Counted from the first letter of the stretch, positions 1-8,716 are shown. The stretch is 36,718 nucleotides of DNA from JBCBRD01 sp039819885 (GCA_039819885.1 JBCBRD010000004.1:1-36718); one strand, 5' to 3'. Made by a program: numbers and translations. The notes: generated from the letters alone by a model not told the origin.

Positions 1-39
1 TCGAGGGTTATCCGGCCGAAAGGCCAATGCCGCAAACCA

Positions 40-1512
40 TCAAAGCGAATTCACAAAAGCAATAAGAGCGTCGCGTTCAGTCTTGCTCATAGTCGCATAA
101 GCATCGCGTGCTTTTTCGGCCTCCCCGCCGTGCCATAGTATGGCTTCTTCAATTGAGCGCGCCCGTCCGTCATGCAGAAAGTTCGTGTGCCCATTTACGA
201 CCTGTGTCAGGCCAATTCCCCATAACGGCGGCGTGCGCCACTCGCGCCCCGACGCAACACCATCAGGACGATTGTCCGCAAGGCCCTCACCCATATCGTG
301 CAATAAAAGGTCGGTGTAGGGCCAAATGCGTTGATGAGAGAGGTGGCGCTGCCCATCGACCTGGCCTGTGACAAACGATGGCGTGTGGCAGTTTGCACAC
401 CCCGCTTCTGCAAAGAGAGACTTTCCTCTCGAAACCTCTGGTGATCCGAGATTGCGACGTGCGGGAACTGCAAGATTTTGCGCATAAAACGTCACAAGTC
501 TGAGCATGTCATCGGTGACTTCGGGCGTGCCTTCAACCGTGTCGTTTCCATGGGGTGCTTTCAAGCAATTGGTTTGTGCGTCGGTGCAGTCGCCAGCGTT
601 TTTTGGAAACAACGATGTCGACAACCCCATGTCACCGGAGAACGCATCCGCGGTTTGCTGCCGTACAGTTGGGTTCCCCGCCTTCCATCCGAAACGGCCA
701 AGGGCAATACCATCGGCTTCGCGTGACCAGACTTCGCTCGTGCGCCCCGATATACCATCTCCGTCAGCATCGTCTGGATCAGCGTTTGCTCGGATATCAG
801 CTTCACGAATGGCTTCGAGCAATCCAAGTCCGATCATCTGCGGTGCAACGCGCGCAGACAACATGGTGTCGGGGTGCAAAGGCCCAAAACCTAGGTCGGT
901 CACGCGATAGGTCGGCTGGCGAAGAGACACGAGCGTACCGTCGCCCAGCGTCACCATGCGCTCTGTGTAGGTGACGTGGATACGGCCTTCAATTGGCTGC
1001 CCGGGTGTAGCGAGATCCTGAAGCTGGCCGCCATATGTTGGCTCGGGAATGACGTTCGTACGCCTCTGTAAGAGACGTAATTCGTCCGCCTCGCTTTGTG
1101 GCGAAATCGACAACCGCATCAGCATTGAAACCGCATTGTCGTCGGGCCAATTGGCGTTTGGTGGATGACCGCGTCCATCCTTCAGATGGCAGGTTTGGCA
1201 GCTTCGAGAATTATAGAGTGGGCCTAGTCCATCTGAGGATTTCGTGGAAGCAGGCGAGGCGACCCAGAACTTTCGAAACAGTGCGTTGCCGATCTTGAAA
1301 TTCAATTCTCCCTCAAAGCCGATGCCACGCGAAGGTTGAGAGAAGACATCACGATGAGACGACGATTTTTGTGTTGTCGCATTGCCACCGGGATAGGCTT
1401 CACCGGGCTCTAACGCAGCGACATCGGCATTGTCACCGGCACGTAACGCTCCAGCCAAGACAACGACGAGAACACTGATGAGAGAGGGGACGTACAGTAC
1501 CGACTTTCGCAT
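40..1512 (-). CDS. Di-heme DUF1111 (COG3488) c-type cytochrome, peroxidase-like
   Basis: This 490-residue protein has an N-terminal signal peptide (hydrophobic residues about 8-25), so it is periplasmic. Two c-type heme motifs are visible, CQTCH at 105-109 and CANCH at 372-376. Between them a DADGDGISG stretch (about 249-257) looks like the calcium-binding loop common in this family. The C-terminal part resembles the MauG/cytochrome c peroxidase fold. The family (DUF1111, thiol oxidoreductase-like) is often encoded beside imelysins and DUF1513 proteins in iron-regulated loci, and that is the setting here. The ATG start has a GAGG ribosome site 7 bases upstream. It lies downstream of the porin on the same strand, with a hairpin in between, so it may be transcribed by partial read-through or from its own promoter. 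The substrate is unknown. The family call is firm and the iron role is inferred. Confidence 0.9.
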   Translation of the reverse strand: MRKSVLYVPSLISVLVVVLAGALRAGDNADVAALEPGEAYPGGNATTQKSSSHRDVFSQPSRGIGFEGELNFKIGNALFRKFWVASPASTKSSDGLGPLYNSRSCQTCHLKDGRGHPPNANWPDDNAVSMLMRLSISPQSEADELRLLQRRTNVIPEPTYGGQLQDLATPGQPIEGRIHVTYTERMVTLGDGTLVSLRQPTYRVTDLGFGPLHPDTMLSARVAPQMIGLGLLEAIREADIRANADPDDADGDGISGRTSEVWSREADGIALGRFGWKAGNPTVRQQTADAFSGDMGLSTSLFPKNAGDCTDAQTNCLKAPHGNDTVEGTPEVTDDMLRLVTFYAQNLAVPARRNLGSPEVSRGKSLFAEAGCANCHTPSFVTGQVDGQRHLSHQRIWPYTDLLLHDMGEGLADNRPDGVASGREWRTPPLWGIGLTQVVNGHTNFLHDGRARSIEEAILWHGGEAEKARDAYATMSKTERDALIAFVNSL

Positions 1513-1561
1513 GGCGTTGCCTCAAAGAGTAGAATCCTGCGGGAAAGAGCAAACAAACATA

Positions 1562-1591
1562 AACGCCGCCAGGCAATAGCCTGGCGACGTT
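1562..1591 (-). terminator. Stem-loop terminator behind the porin
   Basis: An 8-bp perfect stem (CGCCAGGC/GCCTGGCG) closes an AATA loop. A further four pairs (AACG/CGTT) lie beyond a one-base mismatch. On the minus strand it is followed by a T-rich stretch. It sits between the porin stop and the DUF1111 start, so it should end or attenuate porin transcription. Confidence 0.65.
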
Positions 1592-1617
1592 CTTGAGCGA
1601 CTATACTCTGACACCGA

Positions 1618-2931
1618 TCAAAACCGAATATCTGAGCCAACAATGACCGACTGAAAGTCTTCTGTGTCAGCAGTTGCAACGGCTGCGCCTGCACCATCGA
1701 CCACGGAAAATTCTGCATCATAGTAGCGATATCCGATGTAGATATCCATGTCGGCGGCTTCGATGTTTTGGTTTACACCGAAACCAAAGGCCTCCACTTC
1801 GCTCCCTGCGACGCGATTGTTTGCACCACCAGTTAAACCTTCGACGAGAGCGCTATCCGTTCGGGCCGTCGCCAAGTCTTCGAAATGGCCATACTCACCA
1901 TAAAATGCAGTGTTGCCGAGTGTGTTGAGCTGGGTGATCCATCCAGCTTTCATGTAGATGAACTTGAAGTCTTCAGCCTCTCTGGTGACACCATCCGTAT
2001 CGAGCACGGCAGTTTCAAAGGACTGTTGACCCGCGGCAACCAGAAAATTCAAACCAGTTGGCTCGTGAAGGAACGCAACCGACCCGACAATCACATTGCT
2101 ATCGGGTTCATCATCTGCATTGTCGGTAAGCTGTGAGTATGCAACAGCCGCTTCGATGGCGATCTGTCCAAGCTTTCCCGAGAAGGTGCCCCCAACATCC
2201 CAAATGTCATCTTCCCCGGCACTAACAGAGAAAACAAAACCGGCTAGCTCGGGCGTATCGTACCTTACCAAGTTCGCCGTATCGCCGTTGAGGTGAGACA
2301 TGAGGTCTCCCCAACTGATATCGAGTGCGCTCCCATCGCTACTCCGACGCAACGAGAAGCCACCACCAATATCCTGCATGCCCGCGTACGCTGGCAAACC
2401 GGCCTCGGACAAATCATTTTCGGGAGCGCCATCGGTGACACGCGGTGCAAATCCGACGGAGAGCTTGCCGAACGTTTTGCTTTCCAAGAACCAGTTGGCT
2501 TCACGAATGATCAACGGACCATCGTCCAACGCCGCATCATCATCTGCTGACACTTCGCCGGAGAGCGCTTGTTGCAGCCTGACAATAAGATTGAAACCTG
2601 CCGTCCAATCGGGATTGATTTTGGCATCACCCGTGAAGGCGAAGTTCGATTGGTCGTTCTGATTATCAACGACATAGACATTGTCCTCAACGCCATCGTC
2701 CCAGAACATAACAGCCTGATGTACATGCCCAGAAATCGTCAAGTTGACTTTGCGATTGCCCTTGCGGGCAGTGGTGGCCTCAAGTTCGGCAATGCGTTCC
2801 TCAAGGTCAGCACAACAGTCTCCGCCAAAATCAGCGGCATTGGCCGTACTGGCAAATGAGAGGCCTGCCGCGCAGGTTGCTAAGATGACCGTTGCGCTAT
2901 CAAGCCCAAAGGCACGGAATGATTTTTTCAT
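1618..2931 (-). CDS. Outer-membrane porin, rhizobial/Gram-negative type
   Basis: The protein is 437 residues, starting at the ATG preceded by a G-rich stretch; a TTG nine bases further upstream is less likely. A signal peptide ends near ANA-AD (about 30-34). A short charged helix with coiled-coil character follows (DLEERIAELEATTARKGNRK region, about 42-61), then many alternating beta-strand segments rich in Gly, Asp and aromatic residues. The last residue is Phe, the usual signal for outer-membrane insertion by the BAM complex. This layout matches alphaproteobacterial porins with a small N-terminal helix. It lies between the imelysin and DUF1111 genes on the same strand, which suggests transport of an iron-related solute, but substrate specificity cannot be read from sequence. 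Two adjacent Cys residues (39-40) just after the signal peptide are notable. Confidence 0.85.
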   Translation of the reverse strand: MKKSFRAFGLDSATVILATCAAGLSFASTANAADFGGDCCADLEERIAELEATTARKGNRKVNLTISGHVHQAVMFWDDGVEDNVYVVDNQNDQSNFAFTGDAKINPDWTAGFNLIVRLQQALSGEVSADDDAALDDGPLIIREANWFLESKTFGKLSVGFAPRVTDGAPENDLSEAGLPAYAGMQDIGGGFSLRRSSDGSALDISWGDLMSHLNGDTANLVRYDTPELAGFVFSVSAGEDDIWDVGGTFSGKLGQIAIEAAVAYSQLTDNADDEPDSNVIVGSVAFLHEPTGLNFLVAAGQQSFETAVLDTDGVTREAEDFKFIYMKAGWITQLNTLGNTAFYGEYGHFEDLATARTDSALVEGLTGGANNRVAGSEVEAFGFGVNQNIEAADMDIYIGYRYYDAEFSVVDGAGAAVATADTEDFQSVIVGSDIRF

Positions 2932-3042
2932 ATCCCCCAATCCCTATTCCAAAGTCGTTTGGAACTGGCTCGGTGAGAGATGACCACGACGTGAATGTCG
3001 CGTTCTGCCCATGCCTGGCTTGTTCTACTCAAGGTTCAACTG

Positions 3043-3062
3043 AACCGGTGTCAGATCCGGTT
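3043..3062. repeat. Small inverted repeat between imelysin and porin genes
   Basis: AACCGG and CCGGTT flank an 8-base loop just downstream of the imelysin stop. It has no clear T-tract, so it is at best a weak terminator or an RNA-stability element in an imelysin-porin transcript. Confidence 0.3.
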
Positions 3063-3090
3063 GTTACGCATCTTGGATCAGACGTTTCGT

Positions 3091-4383
3091 CTATTCAGCG
3101 CCAACTGTGTCTGGTGCGTCCAAGCTATCTGATCCTTCGAACGCAATAGCTTCAAGGTTGAGAACGGCAATGCCGCGCTCTAACTCGCGAGCCTGCGAAA
3201 TCAATGCATTGACCACGCTTAAGACAACTGCATTTCCCTCTTTGTTGCCTTGCCCAATCATCTGGTCGTATCGCTCCGTCGTTTCCGCGCGAGTCTTCAT
3301 GGTCTGCATCGCAGCAGTTGTTGCATCAAGTGATTGGAGGATCTTGGCATCGGTGTCGGCAGATTGTGCCTTCACAAGATCAGAAATGCTGGGGCCTTCG
3401 ACCGTGGTGCCATCCGTCCGCGTATAAGCGCCGGTGTAAATGTTGCGCATGCCAACAGCATTGTAGAAGTGCGAATTGTGCGTGTTGTCGGCAAAGCAGT
3501 CGTGCTCTTCTTCAGGGTCGTGCAGCATGAGACCGAGCTTGATGCGTTCTCCTGCAAGTTCGCCGTAGGACAAGCTTCCAAGGCCGGTAAAAATAGCGCG
3601 CAACCCGTTCTTGTCTGTGGCCTCGGTGATGGCCAATCGTGCCTCACCTTGCGAAGCCCATTGCTTCGTGATCCATTCGAGATCATCAATCAGTAGATCA
3701 GTCACAGTTTTCAAATATGTGATGCGTCGCTCACAATTGCCCCCAGTGCAATTCGCTGGATCGAAATCTGTGGCGGGGCGATTGCCTGCTCCAGGCCCGG
3801 TCCCGTTTAAATCCTGACCCCACAATAAAAATTCGACAGCGTGGTAACCGGTCGCAACATTTGCTTCGATCCCGCCAGCTTCATGGAGTGTTTTTTCCAA
3901 CAGCGTTTTTGTGATCGCCGTTGCGTCGATTGTTTCACCACCCACTTTTAGAACGGGATTTGCAATCACGTTGACCGTGTAAAAATCATTTTCGTCGGAC
4001 TCGTCCCCGTAGGCACCGCCGTCGACATAATCGATCAGACCTTCGTCCAGGGGCCAGGCGTTCACCTTGCCTTCCCAGTCATCGACGATCTTGTTGCCAA
4101 ACCGAAACGCCTCGGTTTGCATGTACGGAACTCGGGCATCGATCCAGGCTGTTCTAGCGGCCTCTAGCGTCTTTGGTGTTGGATTGGCGATAAGCTCATT
4201 GATTGCTGCACGCATCGATTTTGCGCCAGTTAACGCGTCAGAATAGTTCGCTTCTGCGATGTCAGCGTAGGTCTTTAAGACGCCAGCGACTTGCGTTTCA
4301 GTGGCCCGAGCACTGATACTGGCTCCCGCAGAAACGATTGTGGTGGCGGCGGCCATGGCGAAGATGGTTCCTATCGGTCTCAT
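3091..4383 (-). CDS. Imelysin (M75/IrpA-type) periplasmic iron-regulated protein
   Basis: The protein is 430 residues when started at the ATG at 4383, which has GGGAG upstream and is followed at once by a signal peptide (MRPIGTIFAMAAATTIVSAG, cleavage near ARA-TE). An upstream extension of 34 residues is possible but lacks a signal sequence. The imelysin signature GxHxxE is intact as GYHAVEF (His181, Glu184). Imelysins are helical periplasmic or outer-membrane proteins linked to iron uptake (IrpA, algal-p2 families); no protease activity is established. It is the first gene of the minus-strand set imelysin-porin-DUF1111 and is divergent from a second imelysin-like gene. Cys212 and Cys217 could form a disulfide. 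The family is certain and the exact ligand unknown. Confidence 0.92.
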   Translation of the reverse strand: MRPIGTIFAMAAATTIVSAGASISARATETQVAGVLKTYADIAEANYSDALTGAKSMRAAINELIANPTPKTLEAARTAWIDARVPYMQTEAFRFGNKIVDDWEGKVNAWPLDEGLIDYVDGGAYGDESDENDFYTVNVIANPVLKVGGETIDATAITKTLLEKTLHEAGGIEANVATGYHAVEFLLWGQDLNGTGPGAGNRPATDFDPANCTGGNCERRITYLKTVTDLLIDDLEWITKQWASQGEARLAITEATDKNGLRAIFTGLGSLSYGELAGERIKLGLMLHDPEEEHDCFADNTHNSHFYNAVGMRNIYTGAYTRTDGTTVEGPSISDLVKAQSADTDAKILQSLDATTAAMQTMKTRAETTERYDQMIGQGNKEGNAVVLSVVNALISQARELERGIAVLNLEAIAFEGSDSLDAPDTVGAE

Positions 4384-4557
4384 CGACGGTTCTACTCCCA
4401 GGAATGGTGTTATGGAGCATCGGATCTGGCGGCAGCTCGTCCCGACGACGCCAACAATCCAATTGCATACCAAATTAGTCAACATATCTTTTCGCCGAGA
4501 GTATTGGTAGCTTCAAGGTGTATCGTTTTTGGCGACTTTAGAAAGGTGCGCGCGCGC
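4384..4557. promoter_or_regulatory. Divergent promoter region of the two imelysin-family genes
   Basis: These 174 bases separate the start codons of the imelysin (minus) and the imelysin-like gene (plus), so promoters for both directions must lie here or just inside. The centre is AT-rich (about 4460-4500) compared with its flanks. A CTTTAGAAAG palindrome near 4537-4546 resembles one half of an Irr-type iron control element, but the full TTTAGAA-N3-TTCTAAA pattern is absent. No exact RirA box (TGA-N9-TCA) was found by eye. Iron control is therefore inferred from the genes, not shown by a site. Confidence 0.4.
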
Positions 4558-5697
4558 ATGACTGCCAGATTTTCCAAAGCATTCCTAGCGGGCGCATGCA
4601 CCATGGCGGTTGTCTTGATTTATGTCACCGACCTTCGCGCCAACCCCAGTCCATCGGTCACGTCCAAGGAGCGAGAGGTTGACTTACTCAACCGCGTTGA
4701 ACGCACGGTTGATGCACACGTGGTACCAGTGTTTGCAAAGCTGTCTCAGACGACCAAAGATTTGACGCATGCCGTTGAGTATCATTGCGACGCGCAGGAC
4801 ATCGGGTCGTTGAAAACGACGGAAAGTGCCTTTCGCCAAACGGTTCTCGCTTGGGCTGCAGCTGAGCACTTGCGTTTCGGCCCTCTTCGGGACGAAGGTC
4901 GGGCGTCGCACATTCACTTCTGGCCGGACCCGCGTGGCGTGACCCGACGCCAAATGCGCAAAGTTTTTCACGAACATGATGCGAAACGCCTTGAGCCAGA
5001 CGTTCTGAAAGACCAAAGCGTCGCTGTGCTCGGACTGGGGGCCGTAGAATATTTTCTGCTTCATGAAGCCAAGCGGTTCGCAAACGGCCCCGTTGAAAAA
5101 GCTGAAGACTACGAGTGCCTTTATATCCGCGGAGTGGCGCGTCTCGTCGAAAAAGCGGCTGACACAATCCATGCGGAATGGACAAAGCCAGACGGTTGGC
5201 GAACGCGGATTCTCAATCCGGACCCCAACCATAAAGTCTTTCGAAATGCAGACGAGAGTGTAGCCCAACTTGTAAAGTCTCTGGTGCTTGGACTTCAGTT
5301 GGTGCGTAGCCAGAAGATTGTGCCGCTTTATGAGTTGGCAATGGGGAAAGCAAAGCGCGCCAAGGTTCCCTTTCAACGTTTGGGGTTAGCCGACGACTAT
5401 GTTGAGGCCAGCCTGTCGTCATTGAAGCAGTTGAATGACGCACTTTCCCTGACGGACTTTGCGCGAGGCAGAACCGAGTGGGTGAAGCAATGGACTGCAC
5501 AAGGCTTTGGCGCGTTAGAGCGACTTGCCAAATCATTAGAGGTGCCTCCCAAGAAACGCCTCTCCGCTGATGACTTTGAGATTTCACAGCTCCGTCAAAT
5601 GCGGTTTTATACGAACGGTTTGCGCCAGGTTATCGCACGCCAAACAGCGCCTTCTGCTGGTTTGACCATAGGATTCAATGAGCTCGATGGTGATTGA
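4558..5697 (+). CDS. Imelysin-like periplasmic protein (COG3489 type)
   Basis: The protein is 379 residues, started at the ATG that precedes a signal peptide (hydrophobic 8-24, cleavage near RANP). The rest is largely helical and charged. At the position of the imelysin GxHxxE motif it reads LGLGAVEYFLLHE (about residues 158-170): the Glu is kept but the His is replaced by Gly. This is the pattern of the shorter imelysin-like partner found next to true imelysins. It overlaps the next gene by 20 bases, indicating translational coupling with the DUF1513 protein. Together with the divergent imelysin and DUF1111 genes it completes the four-family iron-associated set. Its biochemical role is not known. 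Confidence 0.85.
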   Translation: MTARFSKAFLAGACTMAVVLIYVTDLRANPSPSVTSKEREVDLLNRVERTVDAHVVPVFAKLSQTTKDLTHAVEYHCDAQDIGSLKTTESAFRQTVLAWAAAEHLRFGPLRDEGRASHIHFWPDPRGVTRRQMRKVFHEHDAKRLEPDVLKDQSVAVLGLGAVEYFLLHEAKRFANGPVEKAEDYECLYIRGVARLVEKAADTIHAEWTKPDGWRTRILNPDPNHKVFRNADESVAQLVKSLVLGLQLVRSQKIVPLYELAMGKAKRAKVPFQRLGLADDYVEASLSSLKQLNDALSLTDFARGRTEWVKQWTAQGFGALERLAKSLEVPPKKRLSADDFEISQLRQMRFYTNGLRQVIARQTAPSAGLTIGFNELDGD

Positions 5698-6799
5698 TCG
5701 GCGATCTGTTCTACGCGGCGCAACGGCGATGTCAGCGGCAGGACTTCTGCCGCTTAGTGTGCAGGCAAATGCCCTGGCAACCCCGCTATTCATATCTTCG
5801 GTCCGTCGTGGAGCTTCGGCGTTTGGGCTCGTCATTTTGAACGAGCGCGGTGACATCCTGCGAGAGATCCCACTTGCTGCGCGAGGTCATGATGCAGTGG
5901 TCCACCAACCGACCGGTCAGGGCGTTGTTTTCGCACGCCGACCGGGCACGTTCGCTGTTGCATTCGACCTAACCGACCGCAAACCACCAACGGCGTTCCA
6001 ATCCCCTAGCGATCGGCATTTTTACGGTCATGGCGTGTTTTCACGTGATGGCCGCCTGCTCTACGCAACAGAAAATGACTTTGACAATGCCCGTGGCGTA
6101 ATCGGTGTCTATGACGTCCACACAAGCTTTAAGAGGATCGGTGAATTTGAAAGCCATGGGGTTGGCCCCCATGACATCTTGTTATCACCGGACGGCAAAG
6201 ATCTTGTCGTTGCCAACGGTGGTATCGAGACACATCCTGATGCCGGTCGTTCGAAACTCAATGTTGCCGACATGCGGCCATCTCTGGTTTTCCTCGATCG
6301 ACAAACCGGTGATCTCATCGTCCGCCATGAACTGCCCCGATCGATGCATAAACTCTCCATCAGACATCTGGATATGGATGCGAGAGGCACCGTATGGTTT
6401 GGTGCACAGTGGGAAGGTGGCTTGGACGATGCACCGAGTTTGGTCGGAACTGCTGGCCTTGAGAAGCCACTCTCATTGATCACATCGCTCGATCATATGG
6501 GTGGGTCATTGCAAGGCTACATTGGGTCCGTCGCCATGTCCGCCGATGGCCGTTTGCTTGCGGCATCAGCACCGCGCGCGGGACGCGTCTTATACATAGA
6601 TACTGCGCAACATGCAGTCGTAGGCGAGACTGTATTGGACGACGGTTGCGGTGTCGCACCGGCCTACGCGTCAGAGTTTGCGATAAGCTCGGGGAACGGC
6701 GATTTTGTGAGATCCAAACCTCATCAACCAGCCACTCAGAATCGGCATCCAGCGTTGGCGTTCGACAATCATATGATCGCTGCGCACCTAACGCGATGA
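5678..6799 (+). CDS. DUF1513 (COG3490) exported beta-propeller-like protein, Tat signal
   Basis: The protein is 373 residues from the ATG at 5678; an in-frame ATG at 5687 is an alternative. The N-terminus carries a twin-arginine motif (DRRSVLRG) followed by an Ala/Leu hydrophobic stretch, so it is probably exported folded by the Tat system. The body has repeated blade-like segments with Gly-Asp turns (for example LSPDGKDLVVAN, DMDARGTVWFG, MSADGRLLAAS), consistent with a WD40/YVTN-like propeller. DUF1513 proteins are encoded with imelysins and DUF1111 di-heme proteins. The start lies inside the end of the imelysin-like gene, giving a two-gene plus-strand operon. No enzymatic residues can be assigned. 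Family call is confident. Confidence 0.88.
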   Translation: MSSMVIDRRSVLRGATAMSAAGLLPLSVQANALATPLFISSVRRGASAFGLVILNERGDILREIPLAARGHDAVVHQPTGQGVVFARRPGTFAVAFDLTDRKPPTAFQSPSDRHFYGHGVFSRDGRLLYATENDFDNARGVIGVYDVHTSFKRIGEFESHGVGPHDILLSPDGKDLVVANGGIETHPDAGRSKLNVADMRPSLVFLDRQTGDLIVRHELPRSMHKLSIRHLDMDARGTVWFGAQWEGGLDDAPSLVGTAGLEKPLSLITSLDHMGGSLQGYIGSVAMSADGRLLAASAPRAGRVLYIDTAQHAVVGETVLDDGCGVAPAYASEFAISSGNGDFVRSKPHQPATQNRHPALAFDNHMIAAHLTR

Positions 6800-6872
6800 C
6801 TGCCATCAGACCGCGCTTAGTCTAAACGGCTATTTGATTACTAGAAAAGTATAGTTACAGTGATGGATATGA

Positions 6873-7124
6873 GTGGTGGACACGTTCGGAGTGCTCGACA
6901 TCATGCGCTTTTCTTATTTCGATCCGTTACGATCCAATCGCAGTAAGCACAGAGCTCTCATCATTTCTGCTGCTTTAAACATGAACTTTAGCGACGCGTT
7001 AGTCCTTGCGGCGCGCACTTCGCCCAGGCCGGTTCAAAAACCATGGTGGGCTCAACCCGAAGACACGTCAAACAGCACGAAGCCCTTCGCTGTCACCACC
7101 AAGCAGCAGGCATCCGATGTGTGA
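6873..7124 (+). CDS. Possible small protein coupled to the DUF2325 gene
   Basis: This is an open frame of 83 codons starting at GTG. A shorter version would start at the ATG at 6903, with GGAG 11 bases upstream. Its stop codon overlaps the ATG of the DUF2325 gene by 8 bases, an arrangement typical of translational coupling. The deduced protein is neutral to basic, with no recognisable domain, signal peptide or membrane span and a Pro/Trp-containing middle. It could instead be the untranslated leader of the DUF2325 gene. Nothing similar is recognised, so it is a low-confidence call based on overlap geometry only. Confidence 0.3.
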   Translation: MVDTFGVLDIMRFSYFDPLRSNRSKHRALIISAALNMNFSDALVLAARTSPRPVQKPWWAQPEDTSNSTKPFAVTTKQQASDV

Positions 7125-8304
7125 AGCGAAAACTTGCGAGAACCAACAACAGACTGACCGTACATGCACAAAAGGCCGGATCAAGCTCTGGAAAATCGAA
7201 GGTGGGCTACAATGCGCAATCGTGGGAACCTGCCTGTCTCATGAAGACCTTCTACGACTTGCGCCAAAGGTGGGCATTGAAATTGACGCAAACCGTGAGC
7301 CGTATGATGTTCATGGGTTCTTCGTTCACAACGCGTCATCGGACACACCGATCGCGCGGGCCTTGCACAAGCTCCTAGATCAAAGATTTGGCGGCATCGT
7401 CCGGAAGGTCAGCCGACTGAGCGATGCCGATGCGCTGCAAGCACTTTGGAATGCCGAGTATGAGGCAGGCCGATTGCCGGGCGCATTTTGGGCCTTCATG
7501 AGTTGCGCGAACGTCCCCTCGAAAATCGCACATGCCGTATTTGGCGAGGTGCATATGCTGAGCCATTTGCTTGGCAAGGCGACGCATCGAAAGGCGGAAG
7601 AAGCAGCCAGTTTTGAAGCTCTCTTGAAAGAACGCGACGATCAACTAAAACGCCTACGCGACAAACACGCGCTCGCGCTAAATGATCGCGACCAAAGGAT
7701 TGCGGAGCTAACAGCCAAGTTGGCAGACGCAGAGCAACGCAAGCCAACAGCTTCAGTCTCAATGCCGGCTCAAACCATACTGGGCACACAGATCTCAGAG
7801 CAGAAGTTGGCTCGCCGTGATCGTGCTCTCGTGGGTGCGCGCGAACGTGCCAGATCTGCAGAAGCCGAGTTGGTGAAACTGTCGAAGCGATTCAAGCAGC
7901 TTGAAGCATTACTTCGTCGCAAACCAATCGAGCAAGATGTCCTAGCGTGTCCTGGTGCTGAAGCGTGTGAACTCAAGCTACCAGATGCACGACCAAAGCC
8001 GATCCAGAAACTCCTATATCTAGGTGGACGGCGAGGCTCGTTGGATCAACTTCGCGATGTTGCTAAAAGCTGTGCAACTGACTTCCTCCATCACGACGGT
8101 GGTATTGAAGACGCGTTTCACCGGATAGACAAATTGGTTGAAAGCTGTGACGCGGTTTTCTGCCCGATCGATTGCGTCAGCCACAGCGCCTGCCAACACG
8201 CAAAGAAGTTATGCCAAAAACACTGCAAGGCCTTTATCACACTGCGTTCTTCTGGACAGACGTCGTTCGCTAGAGCGCTTGAAGACTTCGTTTCGGAGAC
8301 TTGA
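7117..8304 (+). CDS. DUF2325 domain protein with coiled coil and Cys-rich C-terminus
   Basis: The protein is 395 residues from the ATG at 7117 (GCAGG upstream); a longer frame back to 7006 exists but lacks support. Residues 1-150 form an N-terminal region that includes the sequence IVGTCLSHEDLLRLA, seen in such proteins. Residues about 155-265 are a highly charged coiled coil. Residues about 298-392 are the DUF2325 domain, beginning KLLYLGGRRG. The protein is rich in cysteine (positions 2, 7, 17, 33, 39, 130, 278, 284, 319, 344, 349, 353, 359, 366, 370), with a dense cluster at 344-370, suggesting redox sensing or metal or heme binding. No signal peptide, so cytoplasmic. Neighbours are the imelysin locus, DUF1289, Dps and HemP. 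The function of DUF2325 is unknown and an iron/heme role is inferred from context. Confidence 0.8.
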   Translation: MCEAKTCENQQQTDRTCTKGRIKLWKIEGGLQCAIVGTCLSHEDLLRLAPKVGIEIDANREPYDVHGFFVHNASSDTPIARALHKLLDQRFGGIVRKVSRLSDADALQALWNAEYEAGRLPGAFWAFMSCANVPSKIAHAVFGEVHMLSHLLGKATHRKAEEAASFEALLKERDDQLKRLRDKHALALNDRDQRIAELTAKLADAEQRKPTASVSMPAQTILGTQISEQKLARRDRALVGARERARSAEAELVKLSKRFKQLEALLRRKPIEQDVLACPGAEACELKLPDARPKPIQKLLYLGGRRGSLDQLRDVAKSCATDFLHHDGGIEDAFHRIDKLVESCDAVFCPIDCVSHSACQHAKKLCQKHCKAFITLRSSGQTSFARALEDFVSET

Positions 8305-8338
8305 TTGTGCTCCACCCGCTTCCCGTAAGGATACAAAT

Positions 8339-8599
8339 ATGGGTCAAAAGGTTCCCTCTCCATGCATAGATGTATGCAAGTTCAGACGGGGAGATCACTG
8401 CATTGGTTGCTCAATGGATAAAAAGCAAAAGAAGCAGTTTAAGAAACTTGGCAAGCGCAAAAAGCAGCTCGGTTTTATTGTAGAACTTATAGAACAGCAG
8501 AAAGAAATGGGCGGGTATGCGTTTTGGGAGAAAGCGTATCGAAAGCGCTGCAGAAAGAAGGACGCTGCGTGTCCGCTCGATGAGCTGGAAAGCTTGTAA
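8339..8599 (+). CDS. DUF1289 small Cys-motif protein
   Basis: The protein is 86 residues and starts at the ATG with an AAGGA ribosome site 7 bases upstream. The N-terminus has the family pattern C-x3-C-x7-C-x2-C (Cys9, 13, 21, 24) within SPCIDVCKF, probably binding a metal such as zinc or an iron-sulfur cluster. The rest is strongly basic (many Lys and Arg). DUF1289 proteins are small cytoplasmic proteins of unknown role, often called Fe-S-like or predicted redox proteins. It follows the DUF2325 gene by 34 bases on the same strand, so the two are probably co-transcribed. This copy is longer and more basic than the minimal family domain, with a C-terminal tail holding two further Cys. Confidence 0.78.
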   Translation: MGQKVPSPCIDVCKFRRGDHCIGCSMDKKQKKQFKKLGKRKKQLGFIVELIEQQKEMGGYAFWEKAYRKRCRKKDAACPLDELESL

Positions 8600-8664
8600 A
8601 TTGATGCCGGTGTGTTGATCGGCCCTCGACGGTGATATCTGAAAACTCTACGTGGTGCTCTAGA

Positions 8665-8696
8665 GCCGCTGGCTTGCCATCATGCGGCTGGCTTGC
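8665..8696. repeat. Imperfect direct repeat between DUF1289 and dps
   Basis: Two 13-base copies (GCCGCTGGCTTGC and GCGGCTGGCTTGC, one difference) lie 19 bases apart in the convergent gap. Arms AGCCGC and GCGGCT within it could also pair as a weak hairpin. No function can be assigned. Confidence 0.4.
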
Positions 8697-8716
8697 AGCA
8701 TCTAAAGACCACTCAG

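Noticed and set aside
4384..4557. Exact Irr or RirA box in the imelysin divergent region
   Set aside because: Only a half-like CTTTAGAAAG is seen; neither full consensus is present.
4684..5376. 230-codon minus-strand frame opposite the imelysin-like gene
   Set aside because: The plus-strand frame has a signal peptide and family features; the antisense frame has neither.
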